Positions 11,793 to 23,790 of a DNA stretch of 64,000 nucleotides are shown piece by piece. The number at the start of each line of letters is the position of its first letter. Position 1 is the first letter of the stretch. Under the pieces are notes generated by a model. That model did no database searches and was not told the origin of the DNA. It worked only from the letters and a program-made list of their open reading frames with translations. This DNA is from Adineta steineri (taxonomy: Eukaryota; Rotifera; Eurotatoria; Adinetida; Adinetidae), in NCBI GenBank assembly GCA_905250115.1, contig CAJNOI010000056.1:328099-392098 (forward strand), given 5' to 3'. The translations under genes were made by a program, and so were the position numbers.

Positions 11793-12442
11793 CTCTCAAA
11801 ACGAGACAACAGCACACTTGTAAAAGATAAGGTTGGCACAACGCAAAATTTAAGGAAATATTTTTGCAATTTTTATACATAGTCCGATGTAGTTTAATGC
11901 GCTGAAGCGGAATATGTATAGTTCATTGAAATAAAAAGTGATCTTCATGTCAGAAATCGAAAAATACCGCAAAAACTAGGTTTTCCACTCGGATTACGAT
12001 AACAGGGTATTAAAAAAAATTACTATAGCTTTGGACGTTTTTTCTCTTGATTCAAGATCAAAAACTGACTCTAGGACGCTAGTTTTTGATCGTTCGGTGC
12101 ATATCTTTATCATTGAAAAAGTTCGTTTTTGTCAACATACCGACTAATCGGGTACTGCTCGTTAAAAATACATCAACTTATTTTCTAATGAAGATAGACA
12201 TTTTTTTCTTTCACCATTCGACTTGTCGGATGTGCCAGCGCTAATCTACGTATTTTCTTTCCTTACCTCACTTTCGTTCTTGAGATTTCCTTGTTATTTT
12301 TCACTGTTAACTATTGCAAAAGTGTTTTTTTGATTTTAACAGTATTTTTCACTTATTTGTTTTTTCCAAATCAAATTATGTTTAAAATGATAAAGATCAT
12401 TGTAGTGATCATTTCGAAAACCTCTTGAAATACTTTTTAAGA

Positions 12443-12592
12443 GTGGATGAGAGCTTGGGTAGGTCTGGACGACGATGTGGGTACGGATGGCTGTAGGTTT
12501 GGTTGTGGGTGTGTGGATGCAGATGTGGTTGCTAGACGAATATACTATCCATATACACATTCACTGATACCCTCACCCACGCCCTCAAGAAG
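12443..12592. repeat. Telomere-like G-rich/C-rich pair (copy 2)
   Basis: A degenerate run of G-rich units (TGGATGAGAGCTTGGGTAGG, GATGTGGGTACGGATGG, GGTTGTGGGTGTGTGG) is followed by CCCTCACCCACGCCCTCAAG. This is the longest and most degenerate member in the window. Confidence 0.55.
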
Positions 12593-13173
12593 CGTGTAGC
12601 CACGGAATACCAAGATCTTGGGAGAATTTAAGACAAGATTATCAAGGATCCTGACAAGTTTACCGTTAAATTTAATCTAGGAATAAGTCAGGAAATAGAT
12701 AATTCCTGAAAGAAACCTGTAGCCATGGAATGATCAGATCCTGTCAGGATTTTAATTATTCAAATTTGAAACAAAATAGATTTTTGATCACATTTTTCAG
12801 GATGCGGCTAGTTTTCTTTAAGTATCTTATCAAATTTCAGAGAATCTTTTAGAATCCAAAGAATTTTGGAAATCCTAAGAATCTTAGAGAATCCAACAGA
12901 CACCCTGGATATCATACAGAATGCTAAAAAATTTTATAGGATCGTATAATCCTTAACTCAAACATTTTCTTATATATACATCATTATTTTAAGAAAGCCT
13001 GTTAAACCAAATCAACGACTAATAAAAAAAATCTGATAATATCTTTCGTAATTTTGTGACTGAGAATTTTTCTTTAGATATCTTCAAGTTATAATTTAAC
13101 CACTACCAATATTATTTTAATCAAAGTCAGTAAACATATGACATACAGAGTTTAATTCGAAAAGAAAGGAGGA

Positions 13174-13261
13174 TTGAGGATGTGAGTGTGGCTTTGGGTG
13201 GGTGACAGTGTGGGTGTATCTACTTTACCTTCATCTATACTCACACCTATACCCTGTTATT
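13174..13261. repeat. Telomere-like inverted pair (copy 3)
   Basis: GAGGATGTGAGTGTGG and GGGTGGGTGACAGTGTGGGTG on the left face ACTCACACCTATACCCTG on the right. It is followed by TTATTAGTCAAACTAGG exactly as copy 1, so it belongs to the duplicated segment. Confidence 0.65.
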
Positions 13262-13360
13262 AGTCAAACTAGGTAAAACTTCGAAGATTTGTTTAACTTT
13301 TAAAGTCTTTTTTTTATTTAAGACATTAAATCAATAAAATTAATAATTTTATAAGTGCAT

Positions 13361-14619
13361 TTAGTGTGCTATATAAGATTTAACCGAAAGATTAATTACT
13401 GTATCCAGTATTGTTGCAGAATTAAGTTGAAGAAAAGTGTTAACTGGCTTCGTCATTACATAGTCGGCCACAATCGTATCACGTGTTGAACCTATACGTC
13501 TTAAACAACCATAAATGGGACAAAAAATAATACATAAACACGAAAGGCAACAGAAGCATCGAACTGCACGCGAATTAGCAAAACGGCTAAGCTGTGAAGA
13601 TGAACGAGCCGTAATGTTGCCATTGAACTTCTCATAATTCTAGAAAATAAATCGAAAATACGATATATTATAATTTGGAATATTAGCTTCCCACTTACTA
13701 CACTGATTGGATTTGGATAACCAGTAGATAGAACTAATCTTACAAGTTGACTTTGTAATTCTACCAAATGCCATCCATATAATTGTTTTTCCATAATAAT
13801 TTCTTTGACTTTCTTATTCGAAAGTGTATATTGTTCTAGAGCATCTCTCAATGTAACGATTTCACCCGTTTCTATTGCCTCTACAGATGGCATAACCGCT
13901 ACACGCCACCAACGCTCAGAAGTGTACGATGATAGATCAATGGAGCATCTAAAATCAGTCACTTCATCGATCTTATCATGCATACAAGTTTGCAAATCAC
14001 CATTTGAATCGTAATAAGTTTCGTGTGCCATAATGAACTATAAGTAAGAAAGATACAAAAACAAACATCAAATCTCGATACATTTTTCTTGTATCTATTG
14101 ATCATAAAATTACGTTCTTTTTTACTATATTTTACAAAGAACAACAGACGAGAGGAAAATGATGAAAATTTAATGAAATATTTATCTTGTCTTATCTGTT
14201 AAAAATATAATTACTTTGTGCTGATAACCACGAATAATAATTTTCACTTGTGGTTTTTCATTGAGATAGGTCATAAAATAAAGCCATAGTTGATCGGGAT
14301 TTTTATCAATAAGTGAATTGAATGAAAGAACACGTTTCTCATCACGTTCTATTTCTACTGTTGATGCTTCTGTATATGGAGTAACATCAATATTATATAA
14401 AACAGCACCATTGGGTACAACTGATATATCAAAATAGTTTGGTGGTAAATCATTAATATTAGATGCAGATGGATTAGCACATGTATCATAAGTTGGCAGA
14501 TTTTGATCATTGTTTGATAGTGACATAGTTCTATCCGAAGGTACAACTGAATATTCAGGGACTGTCCACAATGATGCATTGGCTAATGGATGATTCTCAA
14601 AAGTTAAATTATTTGCCAT
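13361..14619 (-). CDS. Uncharacterised PPNYFD...YGWNL-family protein, paralog B
   Basis: Three exons, 14619-14215, 14037-13699 and 13639-13361, encode 340 aa with exon lengths 405/339/279 against 405/336/279 in paralog A. Protein and introns are clearly homologous throughout. The main difference is at the start of exon 2, FIMAHETYYDSNGDLQTCMH here versus LIKEGEFYYDSNGNLRN in A. The hydrophobic Cys-rich end is kept. Both frames are open, so both copies may be functional. Function unknown. The duplication includes about 130-180 nt upstream and 90-200 nt downstream. Confidence 0.7.
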
Positions 14620-15625
14620 ATACGTATCTTATGATTTTTTACTGTTCTCGTGTCACAGTTTGATATCTCTAGACATGAAGTAACGGTATTGCTACATTTT
14701 CTATAAACATTTATAATATCTGCTTTGATTCATGCTTAACTATCTGTGCCTGATAGAATATGATAACTTTCGAGACGAGACAACAACATACTTGTAAAAG
14801 ATACTAGTATATAAAAAGTAAAAATTATCAAGATTAAATATTCAGAGCTTCTCTTTTTATTTAATCTTACAAACATTAATTTGTCTGAAACAAAGAAAAG
14901 TTATTTGCGGATGAAGAATGATAATATAATCAAAAAAAGCCTATCGATATTCATATAAATATGATTCACCTGTCTATGAATTATTCTAGAATACTATTAT
15001 ATTTAGACATTTTAAAAGCATTAGTTTTACGTTCTTCATTATCTTTTTGTATACAACCAATATTTCTCGCCATTTCATCATAACGTTTTTCTTGGGTGTG
15101 GGTGTTGTGATCATCTCATACCCTGTCTCAGACTGACACCACAATCCTCAAGGACCACCTAAATATCTCATAACAGCGAGAGAAAAGACAGAATAAAGTA
15201 ATTATCTCTCGTTGACGAAATGTTGTGTCGACAAAAAACATCGGATTCTTGTAGATTAATGTATCGATGTTATATGGTCAGAAGAACTACTTTATTATTT
15301 CTTTTTAGCATCATCATTCTATAATCTTAATGCCTATTAAAGTTTCTTTTTTTGTGAAATCTTCGTATTGTTTAATAGTATGCATTTTTAATAAACAATA
15401 AGATTAATGAGACAGTAAGATTATTTAACATATTAAGTGTTTTATCTGAATTCTTCTTTGTTGGATGATGCCGCCGTGAAAAGAAGATAAAACTCTGTAT
15501 TGAAACAATGTTTGTTATTCGAGAAGACGAAAATAATATTTCTATTTAAGTGAAGTCATAGAGAAACAAATTTGTGAAGATTAAGTATGAATCTTAAAGA
15601 AAATATTTATTTTGATGAAAAATAG
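14620..15625. other. Intergenic with degenerate telomere-like tract
   Basis: Upstream region of paralog B, then AT-rich sequence. At 15094-15160 GGGTGTGGGTGTTGTG is followed by CATACCCTG and GACACCACAATCCTCAAG, a weak member of the telomere-like family. No gene. Confidence 0.5.
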
Positions 15626-18577
15626 TCAAAGACAAGATTCTCTATTACAAAGTGCATATAAAACCGGATTAATACATGAATTAAAATAAGATAATGCATG
15701 AGCAGTAACTCTTATAGTATTAAGTAATTGTTGATGTTCAAGATAAAATTTTGATAACATTCGTCTACAATTAAGTAATTCAAGGAAATGAATTGGAAAC
15801 CAACATATAGCAAATACACAAGTTAAAGAAAACAATGTACGAGTTACACGACGACGTTTTAATACAAGACGTGAACCATTTGTTAAACTAGTCTAGATTA
15901 AGAGAGAAATAAATAAATATTTAATTATTTCTCGATTTATTTTATTTTACTTTATATCGTTTGATACTATTTGATATATTTTTCATATAAATACATAATC
16001 TTGTATAACAAATTGCAATAATTATTAATGGTATCATATAATAAAGACAAAATGGATATAAACATAAAGCAATTGATGGCTGAGATGATGATGTTGATGA
16101 ACAATCATTTGTTATATTTAGATTTTTTTCTGATGGTGAATATGATAATAATGAATTTGGATATGCTAATACAATTGATACTAAAATTTATTTTTAAATA
16201 AATAAATCAAAATAATAGTTAATCTTACCAATCCAAATAATAATACAAATAATGAAAGCATTGAGAGGTGTTCGCCATGGAGGACGTGGATGAGAATTTA
16301 TTACATAAAAATATCGATCAATACTCATTGCTGCTAATGTATAACATGTTGCTTGAAGTAAAATCTTTTTTAAAATAAAATTCATTAGTTTTATTTTTAA
16401 TATATCATGAATTTATTACAGAATCTAATATCCTTTTTTTATTATCTATTTATTAACTTTTTATAATCCAATTATTTCCTAATAATTTAGATAATTTAAA
16501 AAATTTCACAAAAAATAATTTCATGTATTATTTCTATATTTATTTTTTGAAACACGATCTAAAAGGAGTGTTGAAGTGTTTAAGAGCAGAAAACTAACCA
16601 CGCCCCCCCCCCCCCCCCACAGACCGTGACCGACAGAATTTCACAGACCGTTACCGACAAAGCATCGTAGAACATGACCGGCAGGCATACAAGGACTTTC
16701 AGGAACTGTGACAGATGTAACGGTGAAACAACATTAATTACAATATGTATGCTTCAAAGTCATAAATATAAGCTATGTTTCCCATAAGCAACACCGGTTA
16801 CATCGTGTTTCACATTTTTAATCCCAAATGGATTGCGCTGAAAGCTTTTTAATATTGTTATATTTTTTTTAACTTAAAAGAAAATGATCTTGTTCGTATA
16901 TTGAAGAAAAATTTCTTTTTTTTTAAATTTATACGTTAATGTATGACTCTTGATAAAAAAATAAACTACTTTGTTTCAGTGATAAATATCATTACGCCTT
17001 ATGCTAATCTATTTAGTGTATTCAAGAAAATGCTCTACGTTACAAAGCACTTATTAATTTTCCGGAGGATTTGTTATTTTAAAATTTTATAGAACAGCAA
17101 GTACAAGCACTTATAATCTGTCATTTACGCCGTTTAATATCTATTTTAGATAAGAAAATATGTTCTACTATTTTTATCTTGGTATATATCGAAATTTTAC
17201 AAAGAATCTGTTTTTCTATAGTAGAAAATTCTATTTTATCTTATAAATAGATGTTGCATTTTTATGTATAGAAAATATCTTAAAACAAAAGAGATCATCG
17301 AGATAATAGTTCAGAATATGACAACAGAATTTTTCAAACAGTGCTAACGTCAAACAAACAGCACTTGTCTATAGAAAATGGAGTGGAAGCAATGGAAGAT
17401 AATCTTTCTATTAGAAGTATTATATTATTAAGGATATATATATGTTGTGTCGAAGTTATTTTAAATCAATTAAATATGGAATAATTATCAATAAAAATCA
17501 TTGAAAATAAAATATTTAATTTTGTAATGACTATGTGTGACTGTAGATCTAGTATTCACTTAGACATAAAATGTTGAGACTAATAATACAGATAAAGCAG
17601 GCATTGATCTAATGATGAAAGTGAAGATATCATTAGTATAAAAAGAAACCGCTCAGACTATAGAATAATTTGCTAAACTAGTAGCACTGGAACGTGATAA
17701 ACATGAAAAACCTAATCCGATGGGAAATTCGCTTGATTCAATGTGTGTTCGAGTTCTAATAAGCATTTTATCTCTTTTCCTATTAGTCATTTTTCTTATT
17801 GGTATAAAATCTATTTAAATATCTTGTTTCTTAGGAATTTTCTTACTAAAAACAACTCTAAATATGCATTTTTGATATTTAGTTGATTTAATCTCACTTG
17901 CTATTGTCTTTTCAATAAACAAGAGTAAATTTTGTTAGATAACGGTAGTTGTACTTTCAAAGTAATAGAATTTATATTTTTGAAAATCTTTAAATCATAT
18001 GTAAATATATCATAGATGAGTTAATTCATATTTCTCTCATTCACTGTCATGCTATTGTTGAAATAATGACGTTATATATCTTCTATTTGAAATCTATCTA
18101 ATAATAACTTCAACAGAAAAATGTCCTTCTTAAAATATTTTCTTTTTTGACCTTAGTTCATTAAATTGAAGAGATGTTTGTTAGAAATAAATGAAAAAGT
18201 TGTATAACTTACATGCGCTATATAAATATGAACATGACAATTAATAAAACGTGAGAAAGGCCATGTATCGGTTAAACCCAAATAAGTAGTAAATGGAACA
18301 GAAATAATTAAAAAAAGAAGATCAGTTATTGCTAAATTAATAATATAACAATTTGTAACAAATCTATATCTTTGTTTTCGTATTGTAACAATAAGAACAA
18401 TTATATTTCCTGAATAGTTTTTTTAAATAAAAAGAAAGATTAAAAAAAAAAAAGAAACAATTACATTTTCTTACCAATAGCTCCAATAGTACAAATACAA
18501 GCAAATACAATAGTCATAAAAATTCTTTCAAAAAGATGAAATTCAATTAGATTTCCAGATGTTTCATTGGATAACAT
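15626..18577 (-). CDS. Class A peptide GPCR, galanin/kisspeptin/allatostatin-A receptor type
   Basis: Five exons, 18577-18475, 18409-18213, 16364-16229, 16180-15951 and 15892-15626, give 310 aa. Seven hydrophobic segments are present. N-glycosylation site NETS is near the N-terminus. TM2 has NLAITDLLFLI, TM3 ends in TLAAMSIDRYFYV (DRY present). TM6 has CWFP and TM7 NSCINPVLYAL (NPxxY). The QATCYTLAAMSIDRY wording is most like kisspeptin and galanin receptors, so a neuropeptide ligand and Gq or Gi signalling are likely by family. The protein stops seven residues after NPVLYAL (CNRESCL), leaving almost no cytoplasmic tail. Intron 2 (18212-16365, about 1.85 kb) is the largest intron in the window and holds a dispersed repeat. 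Exon 3 acceptor was chosen because it restores frame (AH-ILLQATC). Confidence 0.82.
16543..16855. repeat. Dispersed poly-C-containing repeat, copy A (in GPCR intron)
   Basis: Begins TTTTTTGAAACACGATCT, contains GTGTTGAAGTGTTTAAGAG, a run of 16 C (16603-16618), several ACCGTGACCGACAG-like motifs, and ends TTAATCCCAAATGGATTGCG. The same ordered landmarks recur at 57351-57750. Nature unknown; no terminal inverted repeat or coding capacity seen. Confidence 0.6.
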
Positions 18578-20286
18578 TTTCAGAAGAAATTAATAAAAAA
18601 TATTCTTAAAAAAATAAATTAACCGTTTTTCGACAAGATAAATAGTTTTATGTAATGACTGATGTTAACATCTGGTCGTAAAGTAAAAGGGAAAAAGAAA
18701 AAAAATATTTTCTCTTTCAATTCTACCGAGAATAGATAAAAGAAAAATTCTCCTCGTAAACAATATGTTATTTTTACTTAAATATTTTCCTCATTATTTT
18801 ATATAAGAACTAATTAAAGTTAATAAATCAAATTAAATTTCTCTAGTTTATCAACAATAGAAAAATCTATACTTTATTCATTTGAAATTAAAGAATTTGT
18901 TTTTAAAAAACTAACCAGAAATCCAATATCTCATTCTCTTTATTTCTCGAAAGTTTATAAATAATAAATTTAAAGTATTTTTATGATTGACATTAAACCA
19001 AAAACTCTCTATCATCAAAAATAATTATGCGAAAGATTTTTTTTGAAGAAAAAAAAAAAGGAAAATATAACGAGAGATATAGTTTAATAACACTTATGAG
19101 ATTCGAACAGGCGGAAGATTACTTAGAAACATTTCTCTTATATTTCTCTTTTCTATACGCTGAATATTAAAAATAATTTTATTTAGAAGTAAACTTATAC
19201 ATCATCACTCACGGCTTTTTCAATTCTATTCAAACAAAATAATTTAATAAAATTTACAATAGTACCCAAGGTAAATATCATCAATCATTTCGACCTTCTT
19301 TCTTTTCTTAGACAATTTTATTTAATATAAGATTAAAAAAATGTCTGTTATTAATAATGAAAGAATAAATTCATAAATATTATTATAATATATTCGCTCC
19401 GAATAGATTTTTAATATAATATTATAAAGATATAAAACATTCTGAGATTACCATGATTATAATTTATTTCTAGAAACTACGTAATAAGAGTCAATGGGAA
19501 TTTTTCTTTCTTCACTAATAATTAATATAAGAATATAAATAGATTTTTGGATAATTTATGAACAATACTCTTTTATTTTAAAATAACAATCTATTTTCAA
19601 TATATTAATATAAATTTAATAAGTTTTTATAAAAAAAAAAACTTTGAACTTATTCGTTCATAATTAATTTTTTGATCCGTGCATTAAGAACAAATAATTT
19701 AACACTGACGTATGATACTCGTTCATCCAGGAATAATTGGAGCCTAAAACAGTCTACTTATAATCTTTGTAGAGAAAAGGAAAATGTAACAATAGAAAAA
19801 ATGTATTTTTCCATTATCAATTTCTTCTGTTTTATATCAAGAGAAATAATTTCGTCCATGAATTAAAAAAAAAGAATAAATCCCGGAAGTTTTTTGTTGA
19901 GAGATATGATTTGATAGAAAGAAAAAAACACTTACCTTCTGTAAGTACTTCAATAGACTCAACGTGAATAAAAATGAATAATTAACTATTCTTTTACTCA
20001 AATAAAATATTAATGATTATATTATCTCATTGTGAAAAGTTACTTATTATAATAAACATTCATCTGCCTATGGGAAAATGTCATTAGAATAAACATCTGT
20101 TATATTTTACTAGACAAAATTTCATTACTCACATGAGAAAAAAAATGATTTTACAAGAGAATTTCCCATTAAAATCTACTTTATTCTATGTATTGTAAAA
20201 GATATTTTAACAAAAAAAAGATAAAAAAACAAACAATTTCTACTTCAATGAAATAATATGAAAAAGAAAAAGAAAATTCTCAGTTA
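18578..20286. other. AT-rich intergenic region
   Basis: Very AT-rich and rich in A and T homopolymers. A 64-codon frame at 19672-19866 (+) has no family resemblance. No RNA gene or repeat recognised. Confidence 0.5.
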
Positions 20287-21570
20287 TTAAAGACATAATT
20301 GTTCTTCAGAATTAAATTTCAGACCATTTGGACATGATAATTGTTTAATTAAATATTCTAAATAAATAGAAAAAATAAATAAATATTTGAAAGATTTTTA
20401 AATAATCTTACCATAATTATAAGGTATACACCAAAAATATTTTCCTTGATTTTTCATATATTCATCAACAAAATCTCCTGCTGATTTACAACGAAAATAT
20501 TCTAAAAAAGAAAATATTTTTTTGAAAGAAAAACTTCTTATTAAAAATTCAAACGTTTATCACATTGTAAACCATTCCATCCAGGTCTACATTGACAATA
20601 TTTATAACGAGAATTTCCAAATTCACGTTCTCGACAAATACCTCCATTTAAACAGAATGTTGATGTACAAGAACCCAATACACCTTTACATATATTAAAT
20701 ATCATAAGAAAAAAAAACATTTTTTTATTTTATTTTACTTTGTCTTTCACAAAAATCTCCATCGAAACCAGCTCGACAAAGACATTTTGCTTGATAATTT
20801 CTTCCACCAGATTTTATTTGACGAACAGAACATATACCACTCGATTGACATTGAATTTTATCACATAATTTATCATCTTTTACATTTATATTCAATAAAA
20901 AACATTTTTTTATTAAAAAAAAAATTACCTTCTTGATGTTCACATTCATCACCAGTAAAACCACTTGGACAATGACATCTATTTGTTATTGGATCTCTAA
21001 CACCTTCATTTTGACATATTTCTTCAGGTACTACTACAGGTGTAATAATTCGTTTATCTAAAATATGTGAATAGATTATATTAAATTTGTCTTTATTTTT
21101 TTTAAATATTTACCACATGATGTTGTTGAAACAATTAATTTTCCTTTTTCATCATTACATAAACATGAATATGATTTATTTATATCAGTACATGTTACAA
21201 GAGATGGTGAAGCTCCACATGGATTTGGAGTACGATCACAAATACCTTTAGAAAACAAAACAAAATACAATAGAAATATTTAATTGATCAAATCAATGAA
21301 AACTCACGACAAGGTCGATCACGAGTTGTTGAATTATCTGGACATGTACAAATAATTTGTCCATTAAAAGCATCTAAACAATAATAACCATTTTTTGGTA
21401 AAAAATATGCATTCGATGATTCAGGATTATCCAATTGACATGGATTGGAACCATCGTTACAAACTAAATTAAATTTACATTTTATCAACATTTTCTTTTC
21501 TGATTAACTTACATATACAATTAGATATTCTAATAGATATTAATAGAAATAGAATTGTCAAGAACATCAT
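20287..21570 (-). CDS. Secreted EGF-repeat protein with C-terminal chitin-binding (CBM14) module
   Basis: Eight exons: 21570-21513, 21463-21308, 21245-21114, 21057-20929, 20876-20739, 20683-20555, 20501-20412 and 20357-20287, giving 300 aa. A signal peptide (MMFLTILFLLISIRISNC) is followed by two Cys-rich divergent modules and then three clear EGF-like modules: CHCPSGFTGDECE, CLCRAGFDGDFCE and CQCRPGWNGLQCD. The end, CKSAGDFVD...YFWCIPYN...LSCPNGLKFNSEEQLC, is a peritrophin-A/CBM14 chitin-binding domain split over two exons. All seven introns are phase 1 and the exons match modules, the classic layout of extracellular exon-shuffled proteins. It is likely extracellular, binding chitinous or glycan matrix. 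No membrane anchor is seen. Confidence 0.82.
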
Positions 21571-23243
21571 TCTTCAATTGTATCGTCTTATTTTATGATA
21601 AACTATTGCATGATACTCTCATATATATATATATATATACAGAGAGAAGGACAATTGAGACGAGTTTTTTTTACTTAAAAAAGAAGTCTTAAAAAGTAAT
21701 TTCTTTATTGTCTCTCGTGTAAAATAATCCAAATACCCTTGAACGAAAATCTATTCAAATGAAGAACGTCTATTCTATATTATTATCAATAATAACATAT
21801 GGATCTTATTTCGTTTATATTCTTTTGACAATATTGAATGTATAACCTTCAAAATTTATCTTTTCATAAATAGAAATAAAAAAAAGGATTTTTAAAGAAA
21901 CTTATTACGTCAAAAAAAACTGACTACATTCATTTTTATCAGTTTTTTTTTTCGTAGAATCTATCAAATTATTTTTTATTATCATCAAAGATTTAATAGA
22001 TCATCGAAATATTTTATACTCTATCGGTGGCGAAAAAGTTCTAGATTTTGATTTCAATCATCTTATTATGGCTTATCTGTAAAAAAGAACGGCAGAGCTC
22101 GTATTTTTTCGACTTCTGGGATCATACTCTAAAAATCGATATTTTCTGTCCTTATCGTCAAATGGTAAAATGTGATCAAAACGATTCGAGTGCATTGTCA
22201 TATGGAATTTTCTATGCAGTAGCAGTGTTGTTGTTGTTTGTAAAAATCATTTTTGTTCTCTCGTGACGTAATGCTGTATATACAAGGAGAATTTGAACAC
22301 ATATTATAGTAAAACTAGTATTGAACCGAGAATGACTTGACGTACTCATATTATAACGAAATACCAATAAAGCGATGATTGTAAGAAATATCTTGTTTTC
22401 AAAAACTTGAAGATAATATCGACTCATATTAGCATAAGCAATAGTCAATTCAGTATCATTGATATAACACATCTTGAAAGTATAATAAAAACGCTCACAC
22501 TCGTAAACGAGAGATAAATACATACATTTGTCCCCAAGATTAATTTCTTTTATCGATATGCTTCGTTTGATGATATTAACTATTTTTCTACGTTATTTGA
22601 ACGAGATCATTGTTGAATTCATTAAGCAAACTATCTTCTAAAGAGCATTCTAACAGTAAATACATTTTTTTCTTTGTCCTCGTATTATCCAGGTCAATAC
22701 TTTGTTTTCTTCTGTTCATCTTTCTCCCATGAGAATTATTGAAATTTTCGTGTGACTTATTGATTGTGATGTACGTAAAGGAGATGTTCAAATGAAGTTG
22801 TTACTAATGTCAATGATATTAGTTTAACAATATTTAATATCCTATTTGCTTAGTGTAATACGTTCATGATAAAATATTCCATTTAAATAAAAAACTAAGA
22901 ACAAATCCTTATATTCTTCTATACTATAGGTTATTCGATAGTTAATCTAAAAATAGATATAATATATGAGTGTAGTTTAATTTAATACTCAACTAAGATA
23001 TTGTAATAATCATTTTCATGATATATACGATTATTAATACAAAAATCATCCTATATTGTTTTAAATATACTTTTTCGAAATAGATTATTATGATAATTAT
23101 GAACAACAATTTTCCAGTTGAATACTTTCTGAAAACATATTCTTATCTAATGTAATACAATATTTTAATTAACATGACTGACTAAGAAGTATGCGGAGCT
23201 GATTTATTGTTCTTCTCAGATCCAACGATTTAAATACATCATT
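21571..23243. other. Intergenic region, nothing firm
   Basis: AT-rich, with a (TA)n run at about 21620-21638. Frames at 22048-22266, 22212-22523 and 22588-22791 lack recognisable domains and overlap each other on opposite strands; not called. Confidence 0.5.
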
Positions 23244-23366
23244 TCTCTTCCATTCTATTCTTTTCTGTATATGTATATATATGAGAGAATGGAAAAGTAA
23301 ATGTTTACTATGCATTCTTTGTTGTATAGAAGAGTATAAGAAGTATTTTAAAATATATAAAAGATT
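23244..23366 (+). promoter_or_regulatory. U3 gene upstream element (copy A)
   Basis: About 120 nt upstream of the U3 transcript are conserved with copy B: CTCTTCCATTCTATTC, ATGAGAGAATGG, ATGTTTACTATGCATT, GTTGTAT and TTTTAAAATAT just before the start. Conservation outside the transcript suggests a snRNA-type promoter (proximal sequence element near -60), although recent duplication alone could also explain it. Confidence 0.5.
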
Positions 23367-23592
23367 AAGATTGTACTTCACAGGATCATTTTCTGTAGTA
23401 CATATCGACAAAACACCCATAGCCAAAGAAGACCCAAACAACTCACGATGACGAGTGGCAGTGGTTCTTCTTGAGCGTGAAATAGGATGGGGTTACTCTT
23501 TTCTCGAGAGTTCGGCCTGCTTCCTTTGATGATCGCACCTTATCGTATCCATTGTGATGTGATAAGGAGGGAAGTGACCACATTCAGAGTGA
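23367..23592 (+). ncRNA. U3 small nucleolar RNA (copy A)
   Basis: The 5' end AAGATTGTACTTCACAGG plus ATCATTTTCTGTAG matches the U3 A'/A box region, known in yeast as GUACUUCAUAGGAUCAUUUCUAUAG and in humans as a close variant. Further in are the box B block CTTGAGCGTGAA and the box C block TTTGATGATCG. A 3' stem pairs CACCTTATC with GATAAGGAGG, and the end is CATTCAGAGTGA where U3 carries box D (usually GUCUGAGUGG). Length about 226 nt fits U3 (about 217 in humans). U3 guides cleavage of the 18S rRNA precursor in the nucleolus. The box D core reads CAGA rather than CUGA. The transcript appears identical to copy B. Confidence 0.88.
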
Positions 23593-23790
23593 TTTCATCT
23601 TTTTAATAAATCAAATAAATATATTTATCTTGTTCTTCTATAATTTATCGATTAGTTTGAATGAGAACTTGAAAAGAAGAGAAATATTAAAGTGATGGGA
23701 CAGAAACGGGAGCAGGTATATTTTATTAAATAAAGTAAAATGTTTTTTTTACATCTGTTTAAACTAAATATAAGTTATAAAAGAGTCTAA

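Larger units (their letters stand above)
11567..13360. other. Spacer between the tandem paralogs
   Basis: Holds upstream sequence shared with paralog B (to about 11830), an AT-rich minisatellite (11710-11792), a telomere-like element near 12443-12592, a weak internal duplication near 12590-12740 (GTGTAGCCACGGAAT versus CTGTAGCCATGGAAT), and the second flanking element at 13174-13261. No gene seen. Confidence 0.55.

Noticed and set aside
11659-11880. Hydrophobic frames rich in Ile/Leu/Tyr
   Set aside because: Generated by the AT minisatellite; the sequence periodicity is repeat-driven.
22212-22523. 103-codon minus-strand frame
   Set aside because: No recognisable domain, overlaps a plus-strand frame of equal quality, and no splice partners were found.
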